Positions 44,421 to 52,444 of a DNA stretch of 64,000 bases are shown piece after piece (positions within the stretch are counted from its first letter, which is position 1; every line of letters begins with the position of its first letter). The position numbers were made by a program, and so were the translations under genes. The stretch is taken from the NCBI RefSeq assembly GCF_001610895.1, contig NZ_CP011273.1:5580001-5644000 (forward strand), read 5' to 3'. This stretch comes from Planctomyces sp. SH-PL62. GTDB taxonomy: Bacteria > Planctomycetota > Planctomycetia > Isosphaerales > Isosphaeraceae. Below the pieces are notes generated by a model that had not been told where the DNA came from, made no database searches, and was given only the letters and a program-made list of their open reading frames with translations.

Positions 44421-45240
44421 TAATCGTACCGGCCCATCTCACGATAGACGGTCATGGGGGACACGCCGCACTCCTTGGCGATGGTCGAGGCCTTCTTCCC
44501 CTCGGCGATGAGCGCCCGCACCTTCTCCCGGACAGCCGCCGACAAGTACTGCTTCACCTCCTCGGTGGGGTCGTCGGGGGAGGCGGCGAAGACCGGGGCG
44601 AAGTAGGCGTGCATCCTCCGCAGGCATCGTGCAACCGTCCGAACGGTCGATTCCCGTAGCATTCGAGCAGGTTGTCGCCCTGAAACGGCTGTCCGTGGGC
44701 CAGGCAGAGCGAGGCCAGGTCGTCGCTCTCACGATGCCTCAACAGGTCCGGCAGCGTGTCCCGCAGCATCCCGAAGGGGAGGATCGGGAACTCGGGGTCG
44801 GACTTCCGCACCCGCTTGAGCAGGCGGGTCCAGACGTTCGCAAAGTGGTACTGGGCGTTGGTCTCATGCTCCCTGTACCAGGGCATGCCCTCCTCGGAAA
44901 CGAGAAGCAGTTCCGAGCCGATATTCCTGGACCGCTCCAGTCTCCACCGGAGCATCCTCGCCGTCTCGGGCCAGATCAGCCACTCCCCGAAGACCTCGGT
45001 CTTGGAGCGCAGGAGGCGAACGAAGCTGTCCTCGACCGTCGAGGAGAAGTGCAACCGCTCGGCGTATTCGTGGCGGTGGCCCAGCAGGATGTCTCCCCTG
45101 GCCAGACGTCCCCCCTCCGCCGCCCCCATGGCGCAGTTCAGCCCCAGGTACAGCAGCAGCCTCTCGGTGGGGGTGGCGTGCTTGTTAATAGTCGCCAGTT
45201 GCTCGGCCGAGTACACCCGCTTGGTGATGACCGACAGCAT
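44420..45240 (-). pseudogene. tyrosine recombinase remnant, frameshifted
   Basis: The first part (45240 to about 44625) reads ATPTERLLLYLGLNCAMGAA, LRSKTEVFGEWLIWPETARM and FGMLRDTLPDLLRHRESDDL, a divergent phage-integrase catalytic domain (the LRDTLPDLL box holds the expected R of the R-x-x-T/H-x-x-R region). After a one-base loss near GGTTGCACGATGCC the second frame continues MHAYFAPVFAASPDDPTEEV and ends with a resolvase-like helix-turn-helix (KVRALIAEGKKASTIAKECG). The 5' end is cut by an IS3 fragment. It is the probable mover of the accessory region, now dead. Confidence 0.6.
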
Positions 45241-45245
45241 CCGCT

Positions 45246-45640
45246 TGGCTCATCACCTTGGCGACGGCCTCACGCCTCCGGGCCGGGCTCACGAGTTTCC
45301 CCGGGCGGCCTCCTTGAGGATCGCCTTGTCCAGGGCCGGTTCGGCGACCAGGGCCTTGAGCCTGGCGTTCTCCTCCTCCAACTCCTTGAGCCGCTTCACC
45401 TCGTCGACCTTGATCCCGCCGAACTGGTTCCGCCAGCGGTGATACGTGTTCTCGGAGACGCCCAGGGCCTTGCGGATCTCGGCGACGCCGGTCCCCTTGG
45501 CCGACTCGGAGTCGGCCTCCCTCGGCTTGCGGACGATCTGCTCGGGCGTGTGTCGGATTCGTTTCATCTGATGAGTCTTTCCGTCCTCATGGGCCAGAAC
45601 GACTCTCATACCAGATGGATCAACCTAGGGGGAGCAGGTC
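45246..45640 (-). mobile_element. IS3-family remnant (left end, OrfA and start of OrfB)
   Basis: The element begins near 45640 with TGACCTGCTCCCCCTAGG (complement), a typical IS3-type end. It continues through OrfA and about a dozen codons of OrfB (SPARRREAVAKVMSQADA), then breaks off into the recombinase remnant at about 45246. The right end is missing. Confidence 0.7.
45289..45567 (-). CDS. IS3-family transposase OrfA
   Basis: 92 residues from ATG 45567. Helix-turn-helix region KRIRHTPEQIVRKPREADSE then GVAEIRKALGVSENTYHRWR and the leucine-zipper segment DEVKRLKELEEENARLKALV are standard for IS3 OrfA. OrfB is only a stub, so the product cannot transpose alone. A Pro replaces the usual Leu after IVRK. 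Confidence 0.8.
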   Translation of the reverse strand: MKRIRHTPEQIVRKPREADSESAKGTGVAEIRKALGVSENTYHRWRNQFGGIKVDEVKRLKELEEENARLKALVAEPALDKAILKEAARGNS

Positions 45641-45648
45641 ATTGGGGC

Positions 45649-45852
45649 TCAGACCTTCACCGCCTGCCCCGCCACCTTCCGCTCCACGGCCGCGAGCTCG
45701 GCCTCGATCCTCTCCAGCCGGGCAATCGCCGCCCGGACTTCGTCGCTATCGGCGGCCTCAAGGGCCCGCTCTAACGCTTCGCGGGTCGCGGTGATCTTGC
45801 CCCGCGCCTCGTCGAGGTCGCCGGCGGCCAATTCGAGCGTTTCGTCGATCAT
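45649..45852 (-). CDS. short coiled-coil protein or gene tail
   Basis: 67 residues from ATG 45852, almost entirely helical and charged (DEARGKITATREALERALEA, then RAAIARLERIEAELAAVERK). No ribosome site is evident and it abuts the IS3 end, so it may be the tail of a truncated gene or a free-standing small protein. No family recognised. Confidence 0.4.
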   Translation of the reverse strand: MIDETLELAAGDLDEARGKITATREALERALEAADSDEVRAAIARLERIEAELAAVERKVAGQAVKV

Positions 45853-45957
45853 GGGTGCGTCCGCCGGGGCCTGGAATATCTCCGGTCCCGCTGCACGGAA
45901 GATCGACGCAAACTCTTATCCTAACAGGCGTTTCAGGGCGGTTCGACAGTCGCCGAA

Positions 45958-46584
45958 TCACTCCCCCGCCTTCCGGCGATCGCGGTGTGCCGCCTGCTTC
46001 GCCCGATTCCCGCAGATGGCCATGCTGCACCATCGACGGGCGCGGCCTCGCGTGCGGTCCACGAATAGAAGCGTGCAGGTCGAGCCCTCGCACGCCTTGG
46101 CGTACTCGAAGTCCTCGCTGCACACGAATCGGGCGATCTCCTCGGCGATCGGCAGCAGCAGGGCCTCAGGAGTCCGCAGGCGTCGGCGCGCCTTGAGCTC
46201 CAGGGCTGGCTTCACGCCTTCTGGCCCGATCACGACCTGGTAGAACCGCTCGTCCCGGTCGAGGAGGCGGTTCAGCGGCTCGAGCTCGCGCACGTCGTCG
46301 GGGCCGAGCTTCCTGCCGCTCCGCTCCCGGACGAATCCCCGGAACCACTCCCGCAGGCCCCGGGCCTGGGCGGCGACGGCGTCGAACTCGCCCGGGATCG
46401 CTCGGTCCCGCAACGCCTTAAGCTCCTCCGCCGTCGCGAGCCCCGCCTCCTCCAGCCAGGCGAGCAGTCCGTCGCCGGAGTCGATCCAGTCGACCTGGAC
46501 GTCCACCGACGTGGCCAGGGTGTTGAGGAAATCGAGCCCCGGCCAGCCGGAAATAAAGAACGCCGGGGGCTTCTGCGTGCTCAT
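45958..46584 (-). CDS. CGNR zinc-finger (ABATE-domain) regulator
   Basis: 208 residues from ATG 46584. The N-terminal ABATE domain opens with GWPGLDFLNTLATSVDVQVD, and the C-terminal zinc finger is visible as CEGSTCTLLFVDRTRGRARR then WCSMAICGNRAKQAAHRDRR, the CGNR signature. Such proteins are stress-induced regulators. It is divergent from the hydrolase gene across a gap of 132 bases that contains a 22-base imperfect palindrome, so it probably controls itself and the downstream redox genes. Confidence 0.9.
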   Translation of the reverse strand: MSTQKPPAFFISGWPGLDFLNTLATSVDVQVDWIDSGDGLLAWLEEAGLATAEELKALRDRAIPGEFDAVAAQARGLREWFRGFVRERSGRKLGPDDVRELEPLNRLLDRDERFYQVVIGPEGVKPALELKARRRLRTPEALLLPIAEEIARFVCSEDFEYAKACEGSTCTLLFVDRTRGRARRWCSMAICGNRAKQAAHRDRRKAGE

Positions 46585-46628
46585 CGGGATCCCCATCCGA
46601 CTTGTAACCAGACTGAACCCACTTGACC

Positions 46629-46650
46629 GGTTATGACGGCCGGCGTAACC
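46629..46650. promoter_or_regulatory. 22-base palindrome, candidate CGNR operator
   Basis: The 22 bases, starting GGTTATGACGGCC, are palindromic at 18 of 22 positions with centre CGGCCG. It lies in the gap between the divergent CGNR regulator (start 46584) and the alpha/beta hydrolase (start 46717), the expected place for an operator. Confidence 0.5.
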
Positions 46651-46716
46651 TCACGTATGCCGGCGATGCGGTTAGCATAGCCTCTCGTCCAGGGTACCAC
46701 ACGGCAAGGCGGACCG

Positions 46717-47562
46717 ATGCGTTATCGCACGATCGACGTGGACGGACTCGACGTCTTCTACCGGGAGGCCGGGGAACCCGGGGCCCCGAATCTGCTGCTG
46801 CTCCACGGCTTCCCCAGCTCCAGCCACATGTTCCGCGACCTGATGCCGCTCCTGGCAGATCGTTTCCACGTCATCGCGCCCGACCTCCCGGGCTTCGGCC
46901 GCACGGCGATGCCGGCCCGAGACGCGTTCGCCTACACCTTCGACAACCTCGCCCGAGTCGTGGAACGCTTCACCGAGGTCATGAGCCTCGACCGGTTCGC
47001 GGTCTACGTCTTCGACTACGGGGCCCCGACGGGCTATCGCGTCGCGATGCGGCACCCGGAGCGGATCACCGCGATCATCTCCCAGAACGGCAACGCCTAT
47101 GAGGATGGGCTGAGCGACGGCTGGGACCCCATCCGTTCCTACTGGCGCGAGCCGTCGACGGCCAACCGGGACGCTCTCCGGTCTTTCCTGAGACCTGAGG
47201 CGACGCTCTGGCAGTACACCCACGGCGTTCCCGACGCGACCGCCGTCTCGCCGGACGGCTACTCGCTCGACGACTTCTACCTGGCGCGACCCGGGGCCGA
47301 CGAGATCCAGCTCGACCTGTTCCGCGACTATGCGAGCAACGTGGCCCTGTATCCCGCCTTCCAGGATTACTTCCGCACGCACCGGCCGCCGTTCCTGGCG
47401 GTCTGGGGCCGGAACGACCCGTTCTTCCTGCCCGCCGGTGCCGAGGCTTACAAGCGCGATATCCCGGACGCCGACATCCGCCTCTTCGAAACCGGGCACT
47501 TCGCGCTGGAGACGCATGCGGGTCCGATCGCCGTGGCGATTCGGGAATTCCTGGCCGGATGA
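46717..47562 (+). CDS. alpha/beta hydrolase (haloalkane dehalogenase/epoxide hydrolase type)
   Basis: 281 residues. The oxyanion loop is LLLLHGFPSSSHMFRDL. The nucleophile is Asp100 in YVFDYGAPTGYR, which replaces the usual Ser and marks the dehalogenase/epoxide hydrolase branch. An acid Asp234 lies in WGRNDPFF, and the catalytic His261 in FETGHFALE. It should hydrolyse a carbon-halogen, epoxide or similar bond in the cytosol. It is the first gene of the run leading to two oxidoreductases and is divergent from the CGNR regulator. Confidence 0.88.
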   Translation: MRYRTIDVDGLDVFYREAGEPGAPNLLLLHGFPSSSHMFRDLMPLLADRFHVIAPDLPGFGRTAMPARDAFAYTFDNLARVVERFTEVMSLDRFAVYVFDYGAPTGYRVAMRHPERITAIISQNGNAYEDGLSDGWDPIRSYWREPSTANRDALRSFLRPEATLWQYTHGVPDATAVSPDGYSLDDFYLARPGADEIQLDLFRDYASNVALYPAFQDYFRTHRPPFLAVWGRNDPFFLPAGAEAYKRDIPDADIRLFETGHFALETHAGPIAVAIREFLAG

Positions 47563-47714
47563 GCCGGAAGTCGCGGTCCGGCGGCGTCCACTGGCAAGCC
47601 AATGAGACGAACTGTTGAAAACGAGATGGATTCGCGGCGAAGCCGGGATGCCCGCTGTCAGTGTTCGGTAGCCTCGCTGAAAATGCCAACTCACTACTGC
47701 GAGAGGGGCGTCCC

Positions 47715-48689
47715 ATGCGTGCGATTCTCAGGACGGAGTTCGGTGGCCCGGATGTCCTCGTCATCCGCGAGATCCCGGAGCCGGAGCCCAAAGAGGGCCA
47801 CGCGGTGATCCAGGTCAAGGCGTTCGGCCTCAACCACGCCGAGCTGCACACGCGCAAGGGGGAGTGGGCCGAGATCGCCGATGTCAGCGGCATCGAGTGC
47901 GTAGGGGTCGTGAAGTCCTGTCCCGGCGGCGAGTTCCCGATCGGTGCCAAGGTCGCCGCGCTGATGGGTGGCCTGGGGCGGACCATCAACGGCAGCTACG
48001 CCGAGTTCACCCGCGTGCCGGTCTCGAACGTCGCCCTGATCGAGGCGGACCTCCCCTGGGCCGACCTGGCCGCGCTGCCGGAGACCTATGCCACGGCCTG
48101 GACCTGCCTGTTCCGCAACCTCGACATCCAGCCGGGCCAGACGCTCGTCATCCGGGGCGCGACCTCCTCTTTCGGCCAGGCGGCCGTGAAGCTGGCCGTG
48201 AACGCCGGGGCGAAGGTGATCGCCACCAGCCGCAGCCGGGAACGGTTCCCCATGTTGGAGAAGCTGGGGATCGTGCGGGCTGAGCAGGAACTGCCGGACC
48301 TCTCGACGCGGATCTCCGAGGCCAAAGAGCTCGACGCGGTGCTCGACCTCGTCGGCAACAGCACCATCCTCGACTCGCTCAGAATGCTCCGCCGCGGGGG
48401 CCGGGCCTGCCTCGCCGGCTGGCTGGGCGGCCTCGCGCCGATCGCCGACTTCAACCCGCTCCTGCAGATGGCCAGCGGCGTCTACCTGACCTTCTTCGGC
48501 AGCTTCGTCTTCGGGACACCGGGCTTCCCGCTCTCCGACGTCCCGCTCGGGCAGATCGCCGAGGACGTGGCGGCGGGCCGCCTGGAGGCCAAGCCGTCGC
48601 GCGTCTTCCGCTTCGAGGAGATCCGCGAGGCGCATCGGGTCATGGAAGCGAACGAGGCCGGCGGCAAAATGGTGGTCGTCCACGATTGA
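47715..48689 (+). CDS. quinone oxidoreductase-like MDR protein
   Basis: 324 residues from ATG 47715. It is a zinc-free medium-chain dehydrogenase/reductase: MRAILRTEFGGPDVLVIREI, GLNHAELHTRKGEW, the nucleotide-binding loop IRGATSSFGQAAVKLA and the domain after ATSRSRERFPMLEKLG. Enzymes of this group reduce quinones or alpha,beta-unsaturated carbonyls with NADPH. It lies between the hydrolase and the RclA-like flavoprotein on the same strand, in keeping with a role against reactive electrophiles. Confidence 0.9.
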   Translation: MRAILRTEFGGPDVLVIREIPEPEPKEGHAVIQVKAFGLNHAELHTRKGEWAEIADVSGIECVGVVKSCPGGEFPIGAKVAALMGGLGRTINGSYAEFTRVPVSNVALIEADLPWADLAALPETYATAWTCLFRNLDIQPGQTLVIRGATSSFGQAAVKLAVNAGAKVIATSRSRERFPMLEKLGIVRAEQELPDLSTRISEAKELDAVLDLVGNSTILDSLRMLRRGGRACLAGWLGGLAPIADFNPLLQMASGVYLTFFGSFVFGTPGFPLSDVPLGQIAEDVAAGRLEAKPSRVFRFEEIREAHRVMEANEAGGKMVVVHD

Positions 48690-48725
48690 CCGGCCACAGT
48701 GGTCATCGAATCCGAGGAGAAGGTC

Positions 48726-50105
48726 ATGGCGCATCCCGAAGATTACGACGTGGTCGTCCTGGGCAGCGGGGCCCCCGGCAAGCTGGTCGCCTGGGCGCTC
48801 GCCTCGCGAGGGCAACGGGTGGCGGTCGTCGAGCGGCGCTACGTGGGCGGTGCCTGCCCGAACATCGCCTGCCTGCCCAGCAAGAACATCATCCACGACG
48901 CCAGGGTCGCCGACCTCGTCCGCAGGAGCGCCGAGTTCGGCATCTCGCGCGGCGAGTGGCAGGTCGACATGGCGGCCGTCCGCGACCGCAAGCGGAAGAT
49001 GGTCGACGGGCTGGTCGAGATGCACCTGGCGAAGTACCGGGAGAGCGGAGCCGAACTCGTCATGGGTAGCGGGCGCTTCGTCGCGCCCAGGACCATCGAG
49101 GTCGCGCTCAACGAAGGGGGCTCGCGGACGCTCCGCGGCAAGACGGTGGTCATCAACACCGGTTCGAGGGCCCGGCTCGACGACACCCCCGGCCTCGCGG
49201 AGTCCGGCCCCCTCACGCATGTCGAGGCCCTGGAGCTGGACCGGCTGCCTGAGCACCTGCTCGTACTGGGCGGCGGCTACGTGGGGCTGGAGCTGGCGCA
49301 GGCCTTCCGCCGCTTCGGCAGCCGCGTGACGATCGTCGAGCGCAACGGTGCCCTGATCCACCGCGAAGACGAGGACGTGACCAAGGCCGTCGAGCGGCTC
49401 CTGCGCGACGAAGGCATCGAGATACGGACCGGCACGGCGGTCGAGCGCGTCGAGGGGACGTCCGGCGATTCCGTCCGCCTGCATACGGCGGGAGGTGCGA
49501 TCGAGGGAACGCACCTGCTCGTCGCCGGCGGGCGCACCCCGAACACCGACGGCATCGGGCTGGAGTCGGTCGGGGTGGAAGTGGACGCACGGGGCCACAT
49601 CAAGGTCGACGAGCGGCTGCGGACCACGGCGGAGGGCGTGTGGGCGGCGGGCGATTGCGCCGGGAGCCCTTACTTCACGCATATCGGCGAGGACGACTTC
49701 CGCGTGCTGCTGGCCAACCTCACCGGCGGTGACCGCGTGACGACCGGGCGGCAGGTCCCCTACTGCCTGTTCACCGACCCGGAGTTGGCCCGGGTGGGCC
49801 TGAGCGAGCGGGAGGCCAAGGAAAGTGGCGTGAGCTACCGCCTGGCCAAACTCCCAATGCAGGGCGTGCTGCGGGCACGGACCCTCTCCGAGACGCAGGG
49901 ATTCTTCAAGGCCCTGGTCGAGGCGGACGGCGAGCGCATCCTAGGATTCACCGCGTTCGGGCCCGAGGCTGGTGAGGTCATGGCCGTCGTCCAGGTGGCG
50001 ATCCTGGCGGGCCTGCCGTACACGGCGTTGCGGGACGCCGTCCTGACCCACCCGACGATGGCCGAAGGGCTCGCCGGGCTGTTTGGATCGGTACCGAACG
50101 GCTGA
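48726..50105 (+). CDS. pyridine nucleotide-disulfide oxidoreductase (RclA/mercuric reductase-like)
   Basis: 459 residues from ATG 48726 after GAGGAGAAGGTC. FAD-binding motif VVLGSGAPGKLVAWALA, redox cysteines C44 and C49 in GGACPNIACLPSKN, NAD(P)-binding VLGGGYVGLELAQAF, the FAD site VWAAGDCAGSPYFTHIG and the dimer interface ending THPTMAEGLAGLF. Lipoamide dehydrogenases share the fold, but no dehydrogenase complex genes are near. With a DUF417 (RclC-like) gene just downstream, the closest context match is the reactive-chlorine defence protein RclA. Mercuric reductase is less likely, as no N-terminal MerP-like domain or C-terminal Cys pair is seen. Confidence 0.85.
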   Translation: MAHPEDYDVVVLGSGAPGKLVAWALASRGQRVAVVERRYVGGACPNIACLPSKNIIHDARVADLVRRSAEFGISRGEWQVDMAAVRDRKRKMVDGLVEMHLAKYRESGAELVMGSGRFVAPRTIEVALNEGGSRTLRGKTVVINTGSRARLDDTPGLAESGPLTHVEALELDRLPEHLLVLGGGYVGLELAQAFRRFGSRVTIVERNGALIHREDEDVTKAVERLLRDEGIEIRTGTAVERVEGTSGDSVRLHTAGGAIEGTHLLVAGGRTPNTDGIGLESVGVEVDARGHIKVDERLRTTAEGVWAAGDCAGSPYFTHIGEDDFRVLLANLTGGDRVTTGRQVPYCLFTDPELARVGLSEREAKESGVSYRLAKLPMQGVLRARTLSETQGFFKALVEADGERILGFTAFGPEAGEVMAVVQVAILAGLPYTALRDAVLTHPTMAEGLAGLFGSVPNG

Positions 50106-50251
50106 TCTCGGGCTTCGCTTGGCCGGGGCCTCCGATCGCATGATCAGCGGGGCTCCATCCGGAAGTCAGGTCACGGTTTACGACGAGGGCGGCGTCTTCT
50201 CACCCCGGATGCGGGCGTGACCGCTCGCGTTCGTAGTTTCGTTTTCCACTG

Positions 50252-50265
50252 GAAGCGGCCGCTTC
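50252..50265. other. 14-bp perfect palindrome upstream of the DUF417 gene
   Basis: GAAGCGGCCGCTTC is fully palindromic and lies 28 bases upstream of the TTG start of the DUF417 gene. It could be an operator or a small hairpin. Confidence 0.35.
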
Positions 50266-50293
50266 GGCCGTGTCGCCGCCAAAGGAATAGATC

Positions 50294-50827
50294 TTGAACC
50301 TGCTGATCAAAGTCCTCGCCAAGTCCGGGCTCCTCAGGGACCACCTGAACCAACACCTCGTTCGGGCCTCGATGATCCTGATCTTCGTGCTCTTCGGGTA
50401 CCAGAAATGGTTCGAGTACGAGGCCCAGGCCCTGATCCCCTTCATCCGGAACGGCCCGCTGACGTCCTGGATGTACCCGGTGTTCGGCCTGCATGGGGCG
50501 ACCTGGTTCCTGGGCGTGTCGGAATGGCTGACGGCGGCGCTGCTGGTCTGGGGCTACTGGAGCCCCAGGGCGGGCGTCATTGGGGCCTTCCTGTCCGTCG
50601 GCACCTTCGTCACGACGGTGACCATCATCCCGTTCATGCCGGACGGCTGGGACGCGGCCGCGGGCTTTCCGGCAATGAAGGGCGACGTGGCCTTTCTGAT
50701 GAAGGACGTCGTCCTCCTTGCCGCGTCCGTCTACCTGCTGAAGCAGGACGTCGCGAGAGTCATCGATTCTCGCGACACGGGCGCGATGCACGCCGGTGAT
50801 CGCCGGGCGGTCGAAGTCGCCTCTTAG
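50294..50827 (+). CDS. DUF417 (RclC/YkgB-like) membrane protein
   Basis: 177 residues from a TTG start at 50294 (AAGGAA eight bases upstream). About four membrane helices: RASMILIFVLFGYQKWFEYE opens the conserved core, followed by LIPFIRNGPLTSWMYPVFG, FLGVSEWLTAALLVWGYWSP and VTIIPFMPD. These match the DUF417 family, which includes E. coli RclC of the reactive-chlorine-species response. It follows the RclA-like gene by 188 bases on the same strand. Molecular function is unknown. Confidence 0.85.
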   Translation: MNLLIKVLAKSGLLRDHLNQHLVRASMILIFVLFGYQKWFEYEAQALIPFIRNGPLTSWMYPVFGLHGATWFLGVSEWLTAALLVWGYWSPRAGVIGAFLSVGTFVTTVTIIPFMPDGWDAAAGFPAMKGDVAFLMKDVVLLAASVYLLKQDVARVIDSRDTGAMHAGDRRAVEVAS

Positions 50828-51230
50828 GTTTTGCGGGCTGAGGCAGGCGGCGGGGAGGACTGCGAGGCCGACCCGGCGACGGGCAAGCGGGATTGCTGAA
50901 CCCCAGAAACACCGAAAGCCGGGTAGGAGATGCCTACCCGGCCTCGGTTGTGGGTGCCCCGACTGCCGCTCGCGGCGGTGTGCAATCCTGGGCGGGCGAA
51001 CCGCCGAGGAGCATGAGTTTTTGGCGCGGAGCACTGTCAGAGCACACAGCTCTTATCGGCTCGGGGGCGTCGGGGCTTGAGCGTCACACTCACCCCTCAC
51101 GAGCACCACCCTGTTCTCCTGTGCCGGGGATGCGGCTCCCCCTGTCTGGCTTCCCGCTCGCGACATCTCTCGTCCACGGCTTCTGAGCCGGGGACTTGAC
51201 TCGCCCAGGTCATGCAACTAGAAATGTTTC
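50828..51230. other. intergenic region with strong hairpin
   Basis: 403 bases without a gene. It holds a 10-bp perfect stem-loop (GCCGGGTAGG at 50928-50937, complement at 50943-50952, loop AGATG), flanked by CCGA/TCGG that can extend it. It may terminate the DUF417 transcript. Near the end, TTGACT (about 51196) could be the -35 box of the Rrf2 gene, and GAAATGTTTC just before its start is palindromic. Confidence 0.45.
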
Positions 51231-51698
51231 ATGAGACGCGACAGCCGACTTTCCGGGGTGCTCCACATCCTGCTCCACATCGCCGAGCGGCCGGACCCGG
51301 TCACCTCGGACCACCTGGCAAGGATGATGGACACCAACCCCGTCGTGGTCCGGCGGATCCTCGCCGGCCTCCGCCAGAAGGGCTACGTGCGATCGGAGAA
51401 GGGGCACGGCGGCGGGTGGACGCTGGCGTGCGACCTCTCTGCGGTCACCCTGCGGGACATCCACGTCGCGCTCGGCAGCCCCGCGACGCTCGCCATCGGC
51501 AACCGCACGGAAGCCCCCGGCTGCCTCGTCGAGCAGGCCGTGAACGCCGCGCTCGGAGAGGCATTCCGGGAGGCCGAGGAAATGCTGCTCAGCCATTTCG
51601 GGCGGGTCACGCTGGCGATGCTCAGCGCCGACTTCCACGCCCGAATGATCGCCCGCGGCCAGTCACCGGAGAGTACGGAGCAAGCCCATGACTCCTGA
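51231..51698 (+). CDS. Rrf2-family transcriptional regulator
   Basis: 155 residues. Winged helix-turn-helix pattern: MRRDSRLSGVLHILLHIAER, DHLARMMDTNPVVVRRILAG, then LRQKGYVRSEKGHGGGWTLA with the wing GHGGGW, and TLRDIHVALG. Only one cysteine (APGCLVEQ) remains where iron-sulfur Rrf2 proteins have three, so it may be redox-sensing like YwnA/SaiR rather than an Fe-S protein. It overlaps the methyltransferase gene by 11 bases and probably controls the operon ending with the flavoprotein. Confidence 0.9.
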   Translation: MRRDSRLSGVLHILLHIAERPDPVTSDHLARMMDTNPVVVRRILAGLRQKGYVRSEKGHGGGWTLACDLSAVTLRDIHVALGSPATLAIGNRTEAPGCLVEQAVNAALGEAFREAEEMLLSHFGRVTLAMLSADFHARMIARGQSPESTEQAHDS

Positions 51699-52383
51699 GC
51701 CATTCACCCCGCAGGCCGCGTTCGCGAACCCGGAGCACGTCGCCCGCTACGCGGACGGCCCGCCGCGTTTCGTGCCGGGGTTCGCCGACATGCACCGCAT
51801 GGCGACACTCCTGCTCGCCGAGCGGGTGCCCGAGGACGGCCGGGTCCTGGTCGTCGGGGCCGGCGGCGGGCTGGAACTCCGGACATTCGCGTCCGCCCAT
51901 CCCGGCTGGACGTTCGAGGGGGTCGACCCCTCGGCTGAGATGCTCAAGCTTGCCGAGCAGACCCTCGGCTCGCTCGCCTCGCGGGTCCGGTTGCACACGG
52001 GCACCGTCGATGCTGCGCCGGACGGGCCGTTCGACGCGGCGACCTGCCTGCTCACGATGCACTTCCTGTCCCGCGATGAGCGGCGGCGCACGGCGGCCGA
52101 GATCCGCCGCCGGCTCAGGCCCGGTGCGCCGTTCGTGTCGGTCCATGTCAGCGTCCCCGCAGCCGGGGACGCGCGGTCGGAGTGGCTGTCGCGCTACGTC
52201 GCCTTCGCCGCATCGTCCGGCGCGGCGATCAAAGACGCGCAAACCGCCCGGACGACGGTCGAAGCCCACCTGACCATGCTCACGCCGGAGGATGACGAGG
52301 CCGTCCTCCGCGAGGCGGGGTTCAAGGATGTCGGCCTGTTTTACGCCGGGTTCACCTTCCGAGGGTGGGTGGCGTACGCCTGA
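51688..52383 (+). CDS. class I SAM-dependent methyltransferase
   Basis: 231 residues. Motif I is RVLVVGAGGGLELRTFA, the acidic ribose-binding motif is FEGVDPSAEMLKLAE, and FDAATCLLTMHFLSRDERRR is motif IV-like. The C-terminal half lacks any recognisable substrate domain. It is translated from an ATG inside the end of the Rrf2 gene, so the two are coupled. Methylated substrate unknown. Confidence 0.9.
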   Translation: MTPEPFTPQAAFANPEHVARYADGPPRFVPGFADMHRMATLLLAERVPEDGRVLVVGAGGGLELRTFASAHPGWTFEGVDPSAEMLKLAEQTLGSLASRVRLHTGTVDAAPDGPFDAATCLLTMHFLSRDERRRTAAEIRRRLRPGAPFVSVHVSVPAAGDARSEWLSRYVAFAASSGAAIKDAQTARTTVEAHLTMLTPEDDEAVLREAGFKDVGLFYAGFTFRGWVAYA

Positions 52384-52444
52384 TCCCCGCCGATTCCGAT
52401 GACGGAGCACGAACCGACGGGACCTATTGGGCAAGGAGAACGCC

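Noticed and set aside
45649-46123. A longer gene joining the 67-residue coiled coil to sequence upstream
   Set aside because: The upstream in-frame region has stops, and the alternative frame is arginine-rich without similarity to anything.
48726-50105. Dihydrolipoamide dehydrogenase of a 2-oxoacid complex
   Set aside because: No E1 or E2 genes nearby, and the next gene is DUF417 (RclC-like), so an RclA-type role is more likely.
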